Of a DNA stretch of 64,000 bases, positions 26,467 through 34,480 are shown piece after piece (positions within the stretch are counted from its first letter, which is position 1; the number at the start of each line of letters is the position of its first letter). The notes under the pieces were generated by a model, which was not told where the DNA came from, did no database searches, and worked only from the letters and a program-made list of their open reading frames with translations. Made by a program: the position numbers and the translations under genes. Where the stretch lies: the NCBI GenBank assembly GCA_016718385.1, contig JADKDK010000006.1, positions 496,001 to 560,000 of the forward strand, given 5' to 3'. Origin of the DNA: Gammaproteobacteria bacterium. Lineage in GTDB: Bacteria > Pseudomonadota > Gammaproteobacteria > Pseudomonadales > UBA5518.

Positions 26467-27980
26467 ACTTCCCCGGCCGACTGGCAGGCCCCGGCATCGC
26501 GGGCCACGCGGCCGCGCTGCTGGCGGGCGCGCTGCTGCCCGCCGCGCTCGCGCCCTTCGACATCTGGCCCCTGGCGGTGCTGTGCCCGCTCGCGCTGCTG
26601 GCGCTGCTACGCCGTCTCCGCCCGGGCGCCGCGGCACTGCGCGCGTGGAGCTTCGGTGTCGGCATGTTCGGCACCGGCGCGTCCTGGGTGTACGTGAGCA
26701 TTCACCAGTACGGCTCGGCCCCGGTACCGCTGGCCGGCGTGCTGACGCTGCTGTTCTGCCTCGGCCTGGCGCTGTTCCCCGCGTTCACCTTCTGGGCCTG
26801 GGCGCGCTGGCTGCGCGAGCGACCCGGCGGCGTGCTGTTCGGCTTCACCGCGGCCTGGGTGCTGGGCGAGTGGTGGCGCGGCTGGTTCCTCACCGGCTTC
26901 CCGTGGCTCTACGCCGGCTACAGCCAGCTCGAGGCGCCGCTGGCCGGCTGGGCACCGCTCATCGGCGTGCTCGGGATCGGGCTGATACTCGCCTTCACCG
27001 CCGCGGCGCTCTACCTCACCCTCGCGCGCACGCGCGGCGGCCCGGCGGCGCTCGCAGCCAGCGCGCTGCTCTGGACCGCCGGCCCCCTGCTCGAGCGCAT
27101 CGACTGGACCGGGCCCACCGGCGAGCCGCTGTCGGTCGCCATGGTGCAGGGCAACATCGCGCAGGAACTCAAGTGGGAACCCGGGCAGCTGGAGGCGATC
27201 CTGGACACCTACGTCGCGATGAGCGAACCGCTGTGGGGCACCGACCTGCTGGTTTGGCCGGAGGCCGCCGTGCCGGCCTATCTCGACCTGGTCGTGGAGC
27301 AACTCGCGCCGCTCGCGGCACGCGCGGTGGACTCGGGCAGCACGCTGCTGCTCGGCATCCCGACGCGTGATGCCAACGAATCGAAGCGACGCGGTTTCGA
27401 CGCCTTCAACAGTATCGCGGTGATCGGCGCCGACTCCGGCCTGTACCACAAGCGCCGCCTGGTGCCATTCGGGGAGTATGTGCCGCTGGAATCCGTGCTG
27501 CGCGGCCTGATCGCCTTCTTCGACCTGCCGATGTCGAGCTTCAGCAGCGGTCCCGCCGAACAGGCCCCGCTCACGGTGCGCGGGCTGCGCGTGGCGCCCT
27601 CGATCTGTTACGAGATCGTCTACCCGGACCTGGTCGGCGCCGGCGCCGCGCAGGCCGAGCTGCTGCTCACCGTGAGCAACGACACCTGGTTCGGCGCCTC
27701 GATAGGCCCCCTGCAGCACCTGCAGATGGCGCGCATGCGCGCGCTCGAGACCGGCCGGCCGCTGATCCGCGCCACCAACAACGGCATTTCGGCGCTGATC
27801 AACGAACGCGGCAGGGTGCTGGTGCGCGGCGGCCAGTTCACGCAGGAGATCATCCGCGGCGAGGTGCAGCCCACCAAGGGGCTCACGCCGTTCGCGCGCT
27901 GGGGCTCGTGGTGCGCACTGCTGCTGGCCGTGCTGCCGCTGCTGGCGGCGCAGCGCGTGCGTCGCCCGGCGCGGCGATAG
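26463..27980 (+). CDS. lnt: Apolipoprotein N-acyltransferase Lnt
   Basis: 505 residues from ATG 26463, overlapping the corC stop by four bases. About six N-terminal membrane helices precede a periplasmic nitrilase domain with the catalytic Glu (VWPEAAVPAY), Lys (YHKRRLVPFGEYVP) and Cys (PSICYEIVYPD). It adds the third acyl chain to the N-terminal Cys of lipoproteins in the inner membrane, the last maturation step before Lol sorting. Several lipoproteins in this window (LptE, RlpA, the OmpA-like and LpoP-like proteins) would be substrates. Confidence 0.95.
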   Translation: MNFPGRLAGPGIAGHAAALLAGALLPAALAPFDIWPLAVLCPLALLALLRRLRPGAAALRAWSFGVGMFGTGASWVYVSIHQYGSAPVPLAGVLTLLFCLGLALFPAFTFWAWARWLRERPGGVLFGFTAAWVLGEWWRGWFLTGFPWLYAGYSQLEAPLAGWAPLIGVLGIGLILAFTAAALYLTLARTRGGPAALAASALLWTAGPLLERIDWTGPTGEPLSVAMVQGNIAQELKWEPGQLEAILDTYVAMSEPLWGTDLLVWPEAAVPAYLDLVVEQLAPLAARAVDSGSTLLLGIPTRDANESKRRGFDAFNSIAVIGADSGLYHKRRLVPFGEYVPLESVLRGLIAFFDLPMSSFSSGPAEQAPLTVRGLRVAPSICYEIVYPDLVGAGAAQAELLLTVSNDTWFGASIGPLQHLQMARMRALETGRPLIRATNNGISALINERGRVLVRGGQFTQEIIRGEVQPTKGLTPFARWGSWCALLLAVLPLLAAQRVRRPARR

Positions 27981-27989
27981 CGCCCCGGT

Positions 27990-28376
27990 TCAGACTGCCG
28001 GCGCATCCCACGGCAGCGGCAACGCCGTTCCATCCGCGTTATTCACCCGCACCGGCGCCATGCCGAGCGCGGCGACCAGGCGCATCTCCTCGTCCGAAGT
28101 GTTCACTATCTGGTGCACCACGTCGGGCGCGAGGATCAGCGTCGAGTTGGGGCCGAAGGAATGCGTCTGCCCACCCACCATGCATTCGCCGTGGCCCGAC
28201 AGCACCAGGATCACTTCCTCGCAAGCGTGACGGTGCACCGGCGTCGCGGCGCCGGGGGCCATCGTCTGCGACCAGACCTCCATCGTCGTCACGCCCTGCC
28301 TGTGGCCGGCGATCGTCTGGTGGCGCAGCCCCGGCAGCTCCAGGATGTCCAGTTCGTTGTTGTCGATTACCGGCAT
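27990..28376 (-). CDS. Cupin-domain protein
   Basis: 128 residues from ATG 28376, preceded by GGGAGGCGAC; a longer frame to 28439 lacks an RBS. Cupin motif 1 PVHRHACEEVILVLSGHGE supplies His, His and Glu, and motif 2 ends with APDVVHQIVN supplying His, so a metal site is complete. Single-domain cupins of this size may be enzymes or sensors; the substrate is unknown. Convergent with lnt and divergent from leuS. Confidence 0.8.
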   Translation of the reverse strand: MPVIDNNELDILELPGLRHQTIAGHRQGVTTMEVWSQTMAPGAATPVHRHACEEVILVLSGHGECMVGGQTHSFGPNSTLILAPDVVHQIVNTSDEEMRLVAALGMAPVRVNNADGTALPLPWDAPAV

Positions 28377-28521
28377 GTCGCCTCCCTGGTGATTGTGCAG
28401 GCGGAGCGAATCCTTACCCACGGGACAGCGGGTGTGCAACCCTGCGGCCTCCCCGTGCTGGCCCGCGCCGAGCCCCGTGCGCTATCCTGTGCGCCTTTTT
28501 GCCGCCAGACCCGCCCAGACC

Positions 28522-30990
28522 ATGGAAGAACTCGACGACGCCGAACGCACCGAGGCCGCTGCGCAGGCCTTCTGGGAGCACAATCGCAGCTTCGTCGTCA
28601 CCGAAGACCCCGCGCGCGAGAAGTTCTACTGCCTGTCGATGTTCCCGTACCCGAGCGGACGCCTGCACATGGGGCACGTGCGCAACTACACGCTGGGCGA
28701 CGTGATCGCGCGTTTCCACCGCATGCAGGGGCGCAACGTGCTGCAGCCGATGGGCTGGGACGCCTTCGGCCTGCCGGCCGAGAACGCCGCGATCCAGAAC
28801 AACACCGCGCCGGCGCGCTGGACCTGGGCCAACATCGACTACATGCGCGGGCAGCTGCAGCGTCTCGGCTTCGCCTACGACTGGAGCCGCGAGCTCGCCA
28901 CCTGCCAACCCGCGTATTACCGCTGGGAGCAGTGGTTCTTCACGCGTCTCTACGAGAAGGGCCTAGCGTACAAGAAGGTCTCGGCGGTGAACTGGTGCCC
29001 GAAGGACGCCACCGTGCTCGCCAACGAGCAGGTGATCGAGGGCTGCTGCTGGCGCTGCGACACGCCGGTCGAGCGGCGCGAGATCCCGCAGTGGTTCATC
29101 CGCATCACGGATTACGCCGAGGAACTGCTGAACGACCTCGACCAGCTCGAGCACTGGCCCGAGCAGGTCAAGACGATGCAGCGCAACTGGATCGGCAAGA
29201 GCCGCGGCATCGAGATGAGCTTCCCCCTGGCCGCGCCGCTGGCGGGCATCACCGAGGTGCCGATCTACACCACGCGCCCCGACACGCTGCTCGGCGTGAC
29301 CTGTCTCGCGATCGCCGGCGAGCACCCGCTGGCCAAGGCGCTGGCCGAAGGCCGCCCGGAGCTCGCGGACTTCATCGCCGAGTGCCGGCGCAGTTCCGTT
29401 GCCGAGGCCGACATGGCCACGATGGCGAAAAAAGGCCTGGATACCGGCCTGAAGGCGATACACCCGCTCAGCGGGCGCGAGCTGCCGATCTGGGTCGCGA
29501 ACTTCGTGCTGATGGAATACGGCACCGGCGCGGTGATGAGCGTGCCGGGACACGACCAGCGCGACTGGGAGTTCGCGCGCGCCTACGGCCTGCCGATCGA
29601 GCAGGTGATCGCGCCGCTGGATCCGGCCACGCCCTGCGACCTCGCGACGGCCGCGTTCACCGAGAAGGGACGGCTGCTCAATTCCGGCGAGTTCGACGGG
29701 CTCGGGTTCGAGCAGGCCTTCGATGCGATCGCCGCGCGCCTGGCCGCGAACGGCAAGGGCCGCGTGACGCTGAACTACCGCCTGCGCGACTGGGGCGTCT
29801 CGCGCCAGCGCTACTGGGGCGCGCCGATCCCGATGCTCTATCTCGCCGACGGCGGCGAGATCCCGGTACCGGCGGACCGCCTGCCGGTGCTGCTGCCCGA
29901 GGACGTGGAGATGAGCGGCGTGCAGTCGCCGCTCAAGGCCGATCCGGCGTGGCGCAGGACCACGCTGGCCGGCCAGGACGTGGAGCACGAGACCGACACC
30001 TTCGACACCTTCATGGAGTCGTCGTGGTACTACGCGCGCTTCACCTGCCCCGACCTCGAGACCGCGATGCTCGACCCCGCGCGCGCCAACTACTGGTTGC
30101 CGGTGGACCAGTACATCGGCGGCATCGAGCACGCGATCCTGCACCTGCTGTACTCGCGCTTCTTCCACAAGCTGATGCGTGACGAGGGCCTGGTGGCGAG
30201 CGACGAGCCGTTCACGCGGCTGTTGTGCCAGGGCATGGTGCTGAAGGACGGCGCCAAGATGTCCAAGTCCAAGGGCAACACCGTCGACCCCGAGGCGCTG
30301 ATCGCGCGCTACGGCGCCGACACCGTGCGGCTGTTCATGATGTTCGCCGCGCCGCCCGAGCAGACACTGGAGTGGTCCGACGAGGGCGTGGCCGGTGCCA
30401 GCCGCTTCCTCAAGCGGCTGTGGAAGGCCGTTCACGCGCACCTGGCCGAGGGCAAGGTGCCGGGCGGCATCGATGTCGCCGCACTCGACGACGAGCAGCG
30501 CGCACTGCGCTGCAAGACCCACGAGACCATCGCGAAGGTCAGCGACGACTACGGCCGCCGCCAGACCTTCAACACCGCCATCGCGGCCGTGATGGAACTG
30601 CTCAACGAGATCGGCAGGCGCGGCGACCGCAGCTCGCCGGCGGGGCTCGCGGTGGAGCGCGAGGCGCTCGAAGCGGCGGTGCTGCTGCTGGCGCCGGTGG
30701 TGCCGCACGCCGCGCACGCGCTGTGGCGCGCGCTGGGCCACGACACGCCGGTGATCGACACACCGTGGCCGCGCGCCGACGCGTCGGCGATGCAGCGCAG
30801 CCACATCGAGCTGGTGGTCCAGGTGAACGGCAAGCTGCGCGGGCGCGTGAGCGCGCCGGCTGACGCCGCGCGCGAGGAGCTCGAACGCCTGGCGCTCGCC
30901 GACGAGCACGTGCAGCGCTTCGTCGACGGCAAGCCGGTGCGCAAGATCATCGTGGTGCCGGGCAAGCTCGTGAACGTCGTGCTCGGGTAG
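28522..30990 (+). CDS. leuS: Leucyl-tRNA synthetase
   Basis: 822 residues from ATG 28522 (MEELDDAERTEAAAQAFW), aligned with the usual LeuRS start. HIGH-type motif is PSGRLHMGHVRN and KMSKS is KMSKSKGNTVDP; the CP1 editing domain has YTTRPDTLLGVT. It charges tRNA-Leu and edits mischarged products. The order leuS-lptE-holA is a hallmark of gammaproteobacteria. The lptE start is six bases after the stop. Confidence 0.95.
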   Translation: MEELDDAERTEAAAQAFWEHNRSFVVTEDPAREKFYCLSMFPYPSGRLHMGHVRNYTLGDVIARFHRMQGRNVLQPMGWDAFGLPAENAAIQNNTAPARWTWANIDYMRGQLQRLGFAYDWSRELATCQPAYYRWEQWFFTRLYEKGLAYKKVSAVNWCPKDATVLANEQVIEGCCWRCDTPVERREIPQWFIRITDYAEELLNDLDQLEHWPEQVKTMQRNWIGKSRGIEMSFPLAAPLAGITEVPIYTTRPDTLLGVTCLAIAGEHPLAKALAEGRPELADFIAECRRSSVAEADMATMAKKGLDTGLKAIHPLSGRELPIWVANFVLMEYGTGAVMSVPGHDQRDWEFARAYGLPIEQVIAPLDPATPCDLATAAFTEKGRLLNSGEFDGLGFEQAFDAIAARLAANGKGRVTLNYRLRDWGVSRQRYWGAPIPMLYLADGGEIPVPADRLPVLLPEDVEMSGVQSPLKADPAWRRTTLAGQDVEHETDTFDTFMESSWYYARFTCPDLETAMLDPARANYWLPVDQYIGGIEHAILHLLYSRFFHKLMRDEGLVASDEPFTRLLCQGMVLKDGAKMSKSKGNTVDPEALIARYGADTVRLFMMFAAPPEQTLEWSDEGVAGASRFLKRLWKAVHAHLAEGKVPGGIDVAALDDEQRALRCKTHETIAKVSDDYGRRQTFNTAIAAVMELLNEIGRRGDRSSPAGLAVEREALEAAVLLLAPVVPHAAHALWRALGHDTPVIDTPWPRADASAMQRSHIELVVQVNGKLRGRVSAPADAAREELERLALADEHVQRFVDGKPVRKIIVVPGKLVNVVLG

Positions 30991-30996
30991 GCCGCC

Positions 30997-31509
30997 ATGC
31001 GCAACACACTGCTCCGTAGCGTCTCGCTCGCCCTGATCACCGTCCTGACCCTGGCTGGCTGCGGCTGGCATCCGCGCGGCTCCCAGGAAGTCCCGCTGCA
31101 ACTGCGCCAGTTGCGCCTCGTGTCGGAGCAGCCCAACGCCGCGCTCACCCTGAAGCTGCGCCGCGCGCTGCAGGGCGCCGGCGTCGAGCTCGTCGACGTC
31201 GCCGGCACCGGACCGTCGCTGCACATCGGCACGGAGCAGCGCGTGTCGCGCAAGGTCTCGCTCGACCGCGACGCGCGCAGTGCCGAGCAGGAGATGCGCG
31301 TCTCGGTGGCCTTCGATCTGCGCAACGCCGACGGCGAGGTGGTGTTCGGCCCGCGCACCGCCAGCGCGAGCCGCATCTACGCCTTCGACCCCAACAGCAT
31401 CATCGCCAAGCAGGACGAGGAGAACCTCATCTACCAGGAGTTGCTGGACAACGTCGTGGGCCAGGTCTTCCGCCAATTGCGCCGCGCGCAAGCCGGCCTG
31501 GCGCCCTAG
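30997..31509 (+). CDS. lptE: LPS-assembly lipoprotein LptE
   Basis: 170 residues. The lipoprotein signal ends LTLAGCGWHPRG, and CGWxxRG is typical of LptE. It plugs the LptD barrel in the outer membrane and helps insert lipopolysaccharide. Length is normal, and it sits between leuS and holA as expected. Confidence 0.9.
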   Translation: MRNTLLRSVSLALITVLTLAGCGWHPRGSQEVPLQLRQLRLVSEQPNAALTLKLRRALQGAGVELVDVAGTGPSLHIGTEQRVSRKVSLDRDARSAEQEMRVSVAFDLRNADGEVVFGPRTASASRIYAFDPNSIIAKQDEENLIYQELLDNVVGQVFRQLRRAQAGLAP

Positions 31510-31517
31510 GCACCACC

Positions 31518-32525
31518 GTGCGTATCCGCGCCGAGGATTTCCCCGCAAGACTCGAGGCGCGGCTGTTTCCGTTCTACCTGATCTTCGGCGACGAGCCGCT
31601 GCTGGTGCAGGAATGCGCCGATGCGCTGCGCTCGACCTGCCGCGACGGCGGCATCGGGGAGCGGCAGGTGTTCGACGTGGACGCCGGCTTCGACTGGAAC
31701 CGCCTGGGCGCGGAGTGCAGCGGTCTGTCGCTGTTCGGCGACCGCAAGCTGATCGAGGTGCGCCTCGCCGGCGCCAAGCTGGGCGCCGAGGGCAGCGCGA
31801 TGCTGCGCGAGCTCGCGGCGCAGCCGGCATCCGACAACGTGGTGCTGGTGCTCGGCGGCAAGCTCGACCGCGACGTGGAGAAATCCGCGTGGTTCCGCGC
31901 CCTCGACGAGGCCGGCGCCACGGTCAGGGCCTGGCCGCTCAGGCGCAACGAGCTGCCGGGCTGGATCGGCCAGCGCCTGCGCGCCGCCGGTTTCAAGCCC
32001 AGCCCCGACGCGCTGGCGCTGCTGGCCGAGCGCGTCGAGGGCAACCTGCTCGCCGCGCGCCAGGAGATCGACAAGCTCGCGCTGCTGGCGGAGCCTGGCC
32101 CGCTGGACGCCGCCACGCTGGCGGCGCTGGTGAACGACTCCGCGCGCTACTCGGTCTACGATCTCTGCGACCGCGCGCTCGAGGGCGATCGCGCCGCCGC
32201 GGTGCGCACGCTCACGGGATTGCGCGCCGAGGGCACCGAGGCGACCATCGTGCTGTGGGCGCTCGCCGAGGAGTTCCGTCGCCTGCTGCGCATCGGGCGC
32301 CGCCGCGCCAGCGGGGAAGGCAGCGAGCAGGCCATGAGAGCCGAGCGCGGCAAACCCTACAGCGAGGCCGCGTTCCGTCGCCTCGGGCATCAGGGCCTGC
32401 AGCAACTGCTGCGACTGGCCGCCGAGGTGGATCGCTGCATCAAGGGACTGGACAAGCGCGATGCCTGGGACGCGCTGCTGGAGCTGGTGGTGCGCGCAGG
32501 CCGTCCCGCCAACCCCCGCCCGTAG
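31518..32525 (+). CDS. holA: DNA polymerase III delta subunit
   Basis: 335 residues from GTG 31518. The N-terminal YLIFGDEPLLVQECADALR and the AAA-like fold with a C-terminal helical domain match HolA, the wrench that opens the beta clamp in the clamp loader. The TAG stop is inside the GTAG of a REP doublet. The spacing of eight bases from lptE indicates co-transcription. Confidence 0.93.
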   Translation: MRIRAEDFPARLEARLFPFYLIFGDEPLLVQECADALRSTCRDGGIGERQVFDVDAGFDWNRLGAECSGLSLFGDRKLIEVRLAGAKLGAEGSAMLRELAAQPASDNVVLVLGGKLDRDVEKSAWFRALDEAGATVRAWPLRRNELPGWIGQRLRAAGFKPSPDALALLAERVEGNLLAARQEIDKLALLAEPGPLDAATLAALVNDSARYSVYDLCDRALEGDRAAAVRTLTGLRAEGTEATIVLWALAEEFRRLLRIGRRRASGEGSEQAMRAERGKPYSEAAFRRLGHQGLQQLLRLAAEVDRCIKGLDKRDAWDALLELVVRAGRPANPRP

Positions 32526-32587
32526 GTCGGCATTCATGCCGACTGGTGCCTGGCCGGGTGCTGCTGTCGCCATGAATGGCGACCTAC
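32522..32587 (+). repeat. 66-bp GTAG REP doublet giving stop codons to both flanking genes
   Basis: GTAG plus GTCGGCATTCATGCCGAC, a 22-base spacer, then GTCGCCATGAATGGCGAC plus CTAC. The left GTAG contains the holA stop codon; the right GTAG (reverse strand) contains the stop codon of the convergent GST gene. The two coding regions are thus separated by exactly this element. Confidence 0.8.
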
Positions 32588-33270
32588 GGCGCCTGCCGCA
32601 AATCCTGCGTGATCGTCCCGGCTGCCGCGATATCCGCTTCGTGCGGCTCGTCACGCCAGGGTTCGGCGAGCGCGGCAGCGTACCAGTCGCGCATCGCCGG
32701 CAGCGCGAGCAGCCGCGCAGCGCGAGGCCGCCGCGGGCTGCGCGAGCGGCAGGCCATAGGTCTGCACGCGAAACGCCACCGGCGCGTAGAACGCGTCCAC
32801 CGCGCCGAAGGCCGCTCCCGCCAGGAAGGGTCCGCCGAAACGGGCCAGGCCTTCGGCCCACAAGGCCTCGAGACGCGCGAGGTCGGCGCGCAGGTCCGCG
32901 GGGAGTTCATTCAACCGCACGCGCTGCCCGCAGCTCATGCTCGCGCGCTGGCGCAGCGCACCGAAGCCCGAATGCATCTCGGCGGCGGCCGAGCGCGCCC
33001 AGCGCGGGCGCGCGCATCGGACGGCCAGACTCCGGCATGGCGTTCGGCGAGGTATTCCGCGATCGCCAGCGAATCCCACACCACCGTTGCACCGTCATGC
33101 AGGCAGGGCACCTTGCCCGTGGGCGAGAACGCGCGGAAACGCTCGAGGTTCGAACCCGGCGCGAAGGGGAACAGGCGCTCGTCGAAGGCGATACCGAGTT
33201 CGCGCATCAGCACCCACGGGCGCAGCGACCACGACGAATAGTTCTTGTTGGCGATATAGAGCGCGTACTT
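32584..33270 (-). pseudogene. Glutathione S-transferase family gene, two frameshifts and no clear start
   Basis: Read on the reverse strand, the thioredoxin-like domain is KYALYIANKNYSSWSLRPWV and LMRELGIAFDERLFPF, then a helical C-terminal domain with RVRLNELPADLRADL, FLAGAAFGAVDAFYAPVAFR and a tail LPAMRDWYAAALAEPW. These pieces lie in three frames; shifts fall near 33001 and near 32715-32730, each explained by one missing base. No ATG/GTG/TTG precedes KYALYIANKNY in frame, so the start is also unclear. The protein would be a cytosolic GST. It ends at TAG 32584-32586 inside the REP doublet. Either a decayed gene or poor sequence. Confidence 0.65.
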
Positions 33271-33388
33271 GGGGACTCCTCTCCCGGCGACCCGTCTACC
33301 CCAGGGCCCGCGCGGGAACCGCGCCGGATTACCTTCATCGAGTCCAAGCCGGTCGGGGAATCGATGAATCCCGGCCCACGCTGCGGAA

Positions 33389-34372
33389 TCAGGATTTCAG
33401 GAGGCCGAGGTCCACCTGCTTGTCGGCGTGATAGGACGAGCGCACCAGCGGCGCGCTCGCCACGCTGCGAAAGCCCAGCGATTCGGCGATGCCCCCGAGT
33501 TCCTCGAACTCCGCCGGCGGCACGAAGCGGTCGACCGGCAGATGGTTGCGGCTGGGCTGCAGGTACTGCCCGAGCGTCAGCATGTCGACGTCGTGGGCAC
33601 GCAGGTCGCGCATCACCTCGACCACTTCCTCGTTGGTCTCCCCGAGACCGAGCATCAGTCCGGACTTCGTGAGTACCTCGGGGCAACGCTGTTTGTACTG
33701 CCCCAACAGGTCCAGCGACCAGGCGTAATCCGAGCCGGGACGCGACTGCAGGTACAGCCGCGGCACGGTCTCGAGATTGTGGTTGAACACATCCGGCGGC
33801 TCGCGCTCGAGGATGCCGAGCGCAACGTCCATGCGGCCGCGGAAATCGGGCACCAGCACCTCGACGCGGATGCCGGGGTTCAGGGCGCGCGTCTCGCGGA
33901 TGCAGGCGGCGAAATGCGCTGCTCCGCCGTCGTGCAGGTCGTCGCGGTCGACGGAGGTCACGACCACGTAGCGCAGCTTCATTTCCGCGATCGCCTCGGC
34001 CAGCCCGCGCGGCTCCCCGGCATCGAGCGGGTTCGGACGCCCGTGGGCGACGTCACAGAACGGGCAGCGTCGCGTGCAGATCTCGCCCATGATCATGAAG
34101 GTCGCGGTGCCAGCGCTGAAGCATTCCCCCAGGTTCGGGCAGGCCGCCTCCTCGCAGACCGAGGCGAGCTTGTGGCGGCGCAGTATCTCCTTGATGCGCG
34201 TGACCTCTGGCGAGGCCGGCACGCGCACGCGGATCCAGTCCGGCTTGCGCGGCAGCTCGACGGTGGGAATGACCTTCACCGGGATACGCGCGACCTTCTC
34301 GGCGCCGCGCAGCTTCTCGCCCTGCACCACCTTGCGCGGCGCGGGGCGCGAGGGAGTCGATTGTTCTGTCAC
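33389..34372 (-). CDS. lipA: Lipoyl synthase LipA
   Basis: 327 residues. The auxiliary cluster cysteines are CEEAACPNLGEC, the radical-SAM motif is CTRRCPFC, and the conserved C-terminal RSSYHAD supplies the serine ligand. LipA inserts two sulfur atoms into octanoyl chains attached to E2 and H proteins. LipB, which supplies the octanoyl group, is encoded 2.3 kb upstream on the same strand, with the M13 peptidase gene between them. Confidence 0.95.
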   Translation of the reverse strand: MTEQSTPSRPAPRKVVQGEKLRGAEKVARIPVKVIPTVELPRKPDWIRVRVPASPEVTRIKEILRRHKLASVCEEAACPNLGECFSAGTATFMIMGEICTRRCPFCDVAHGRPNPLDAGEPRGLAEAIAEMKLRYVVVTSVDRDDLHDGGAAHFAACIRETRALNPGIRVEVLVPDFRGRMDVALGILEREPPDVFNHNLETVPRLYLQSRPGSDYAWSLDLLGQYKQRCPEVLTKSGLMLGLGETNEEVVEVMRDLRAHDVDMLTLGQYLQPSRNHLPVDRFVPPAEFEELGGIAESLGFRSVASAPLVRSSYHADKQVDLGLLKS

Positions 34373-34405
34373 GGTTGTGCCCCCACGGCTCTACAAGGAA
34401 CAGGC

Positions 34406-34455
34406 GTAGGAGCGGGCCATGCCCGCGACCGTTCGCGGGCATGGCCCGCTCCTAC
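34406..34455. repeat. 50-bp perfect REP palindrome (GTAGGAGCGGG type)
   Basis: A 23-base arm starting GTAGGAGCGGGCCATGCCCG, a 4-base centre CCGT and the exact reverse complement ending CTAC. It lies between lipA (upstream side) and the M13 peptidase gene (3' end). Unlike the other REPs here its arms contain GAGCGGG..CCCGC, a form widespread in pseudomonads. It can fold into a very stable hairpin and may end transcription from the peptidase gene. Confidence 0.8.
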
Positions 34456-34480
34456 AGGATCATCATCCGACGGCGCCAAT

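Noticed and set aside
34406..34455. Simple intrinsic terminator
   Set aside because: The hairpin has no T tract on either side and ends in the GTAG/CTAC typical of REP elements; it may still hinder transcription.
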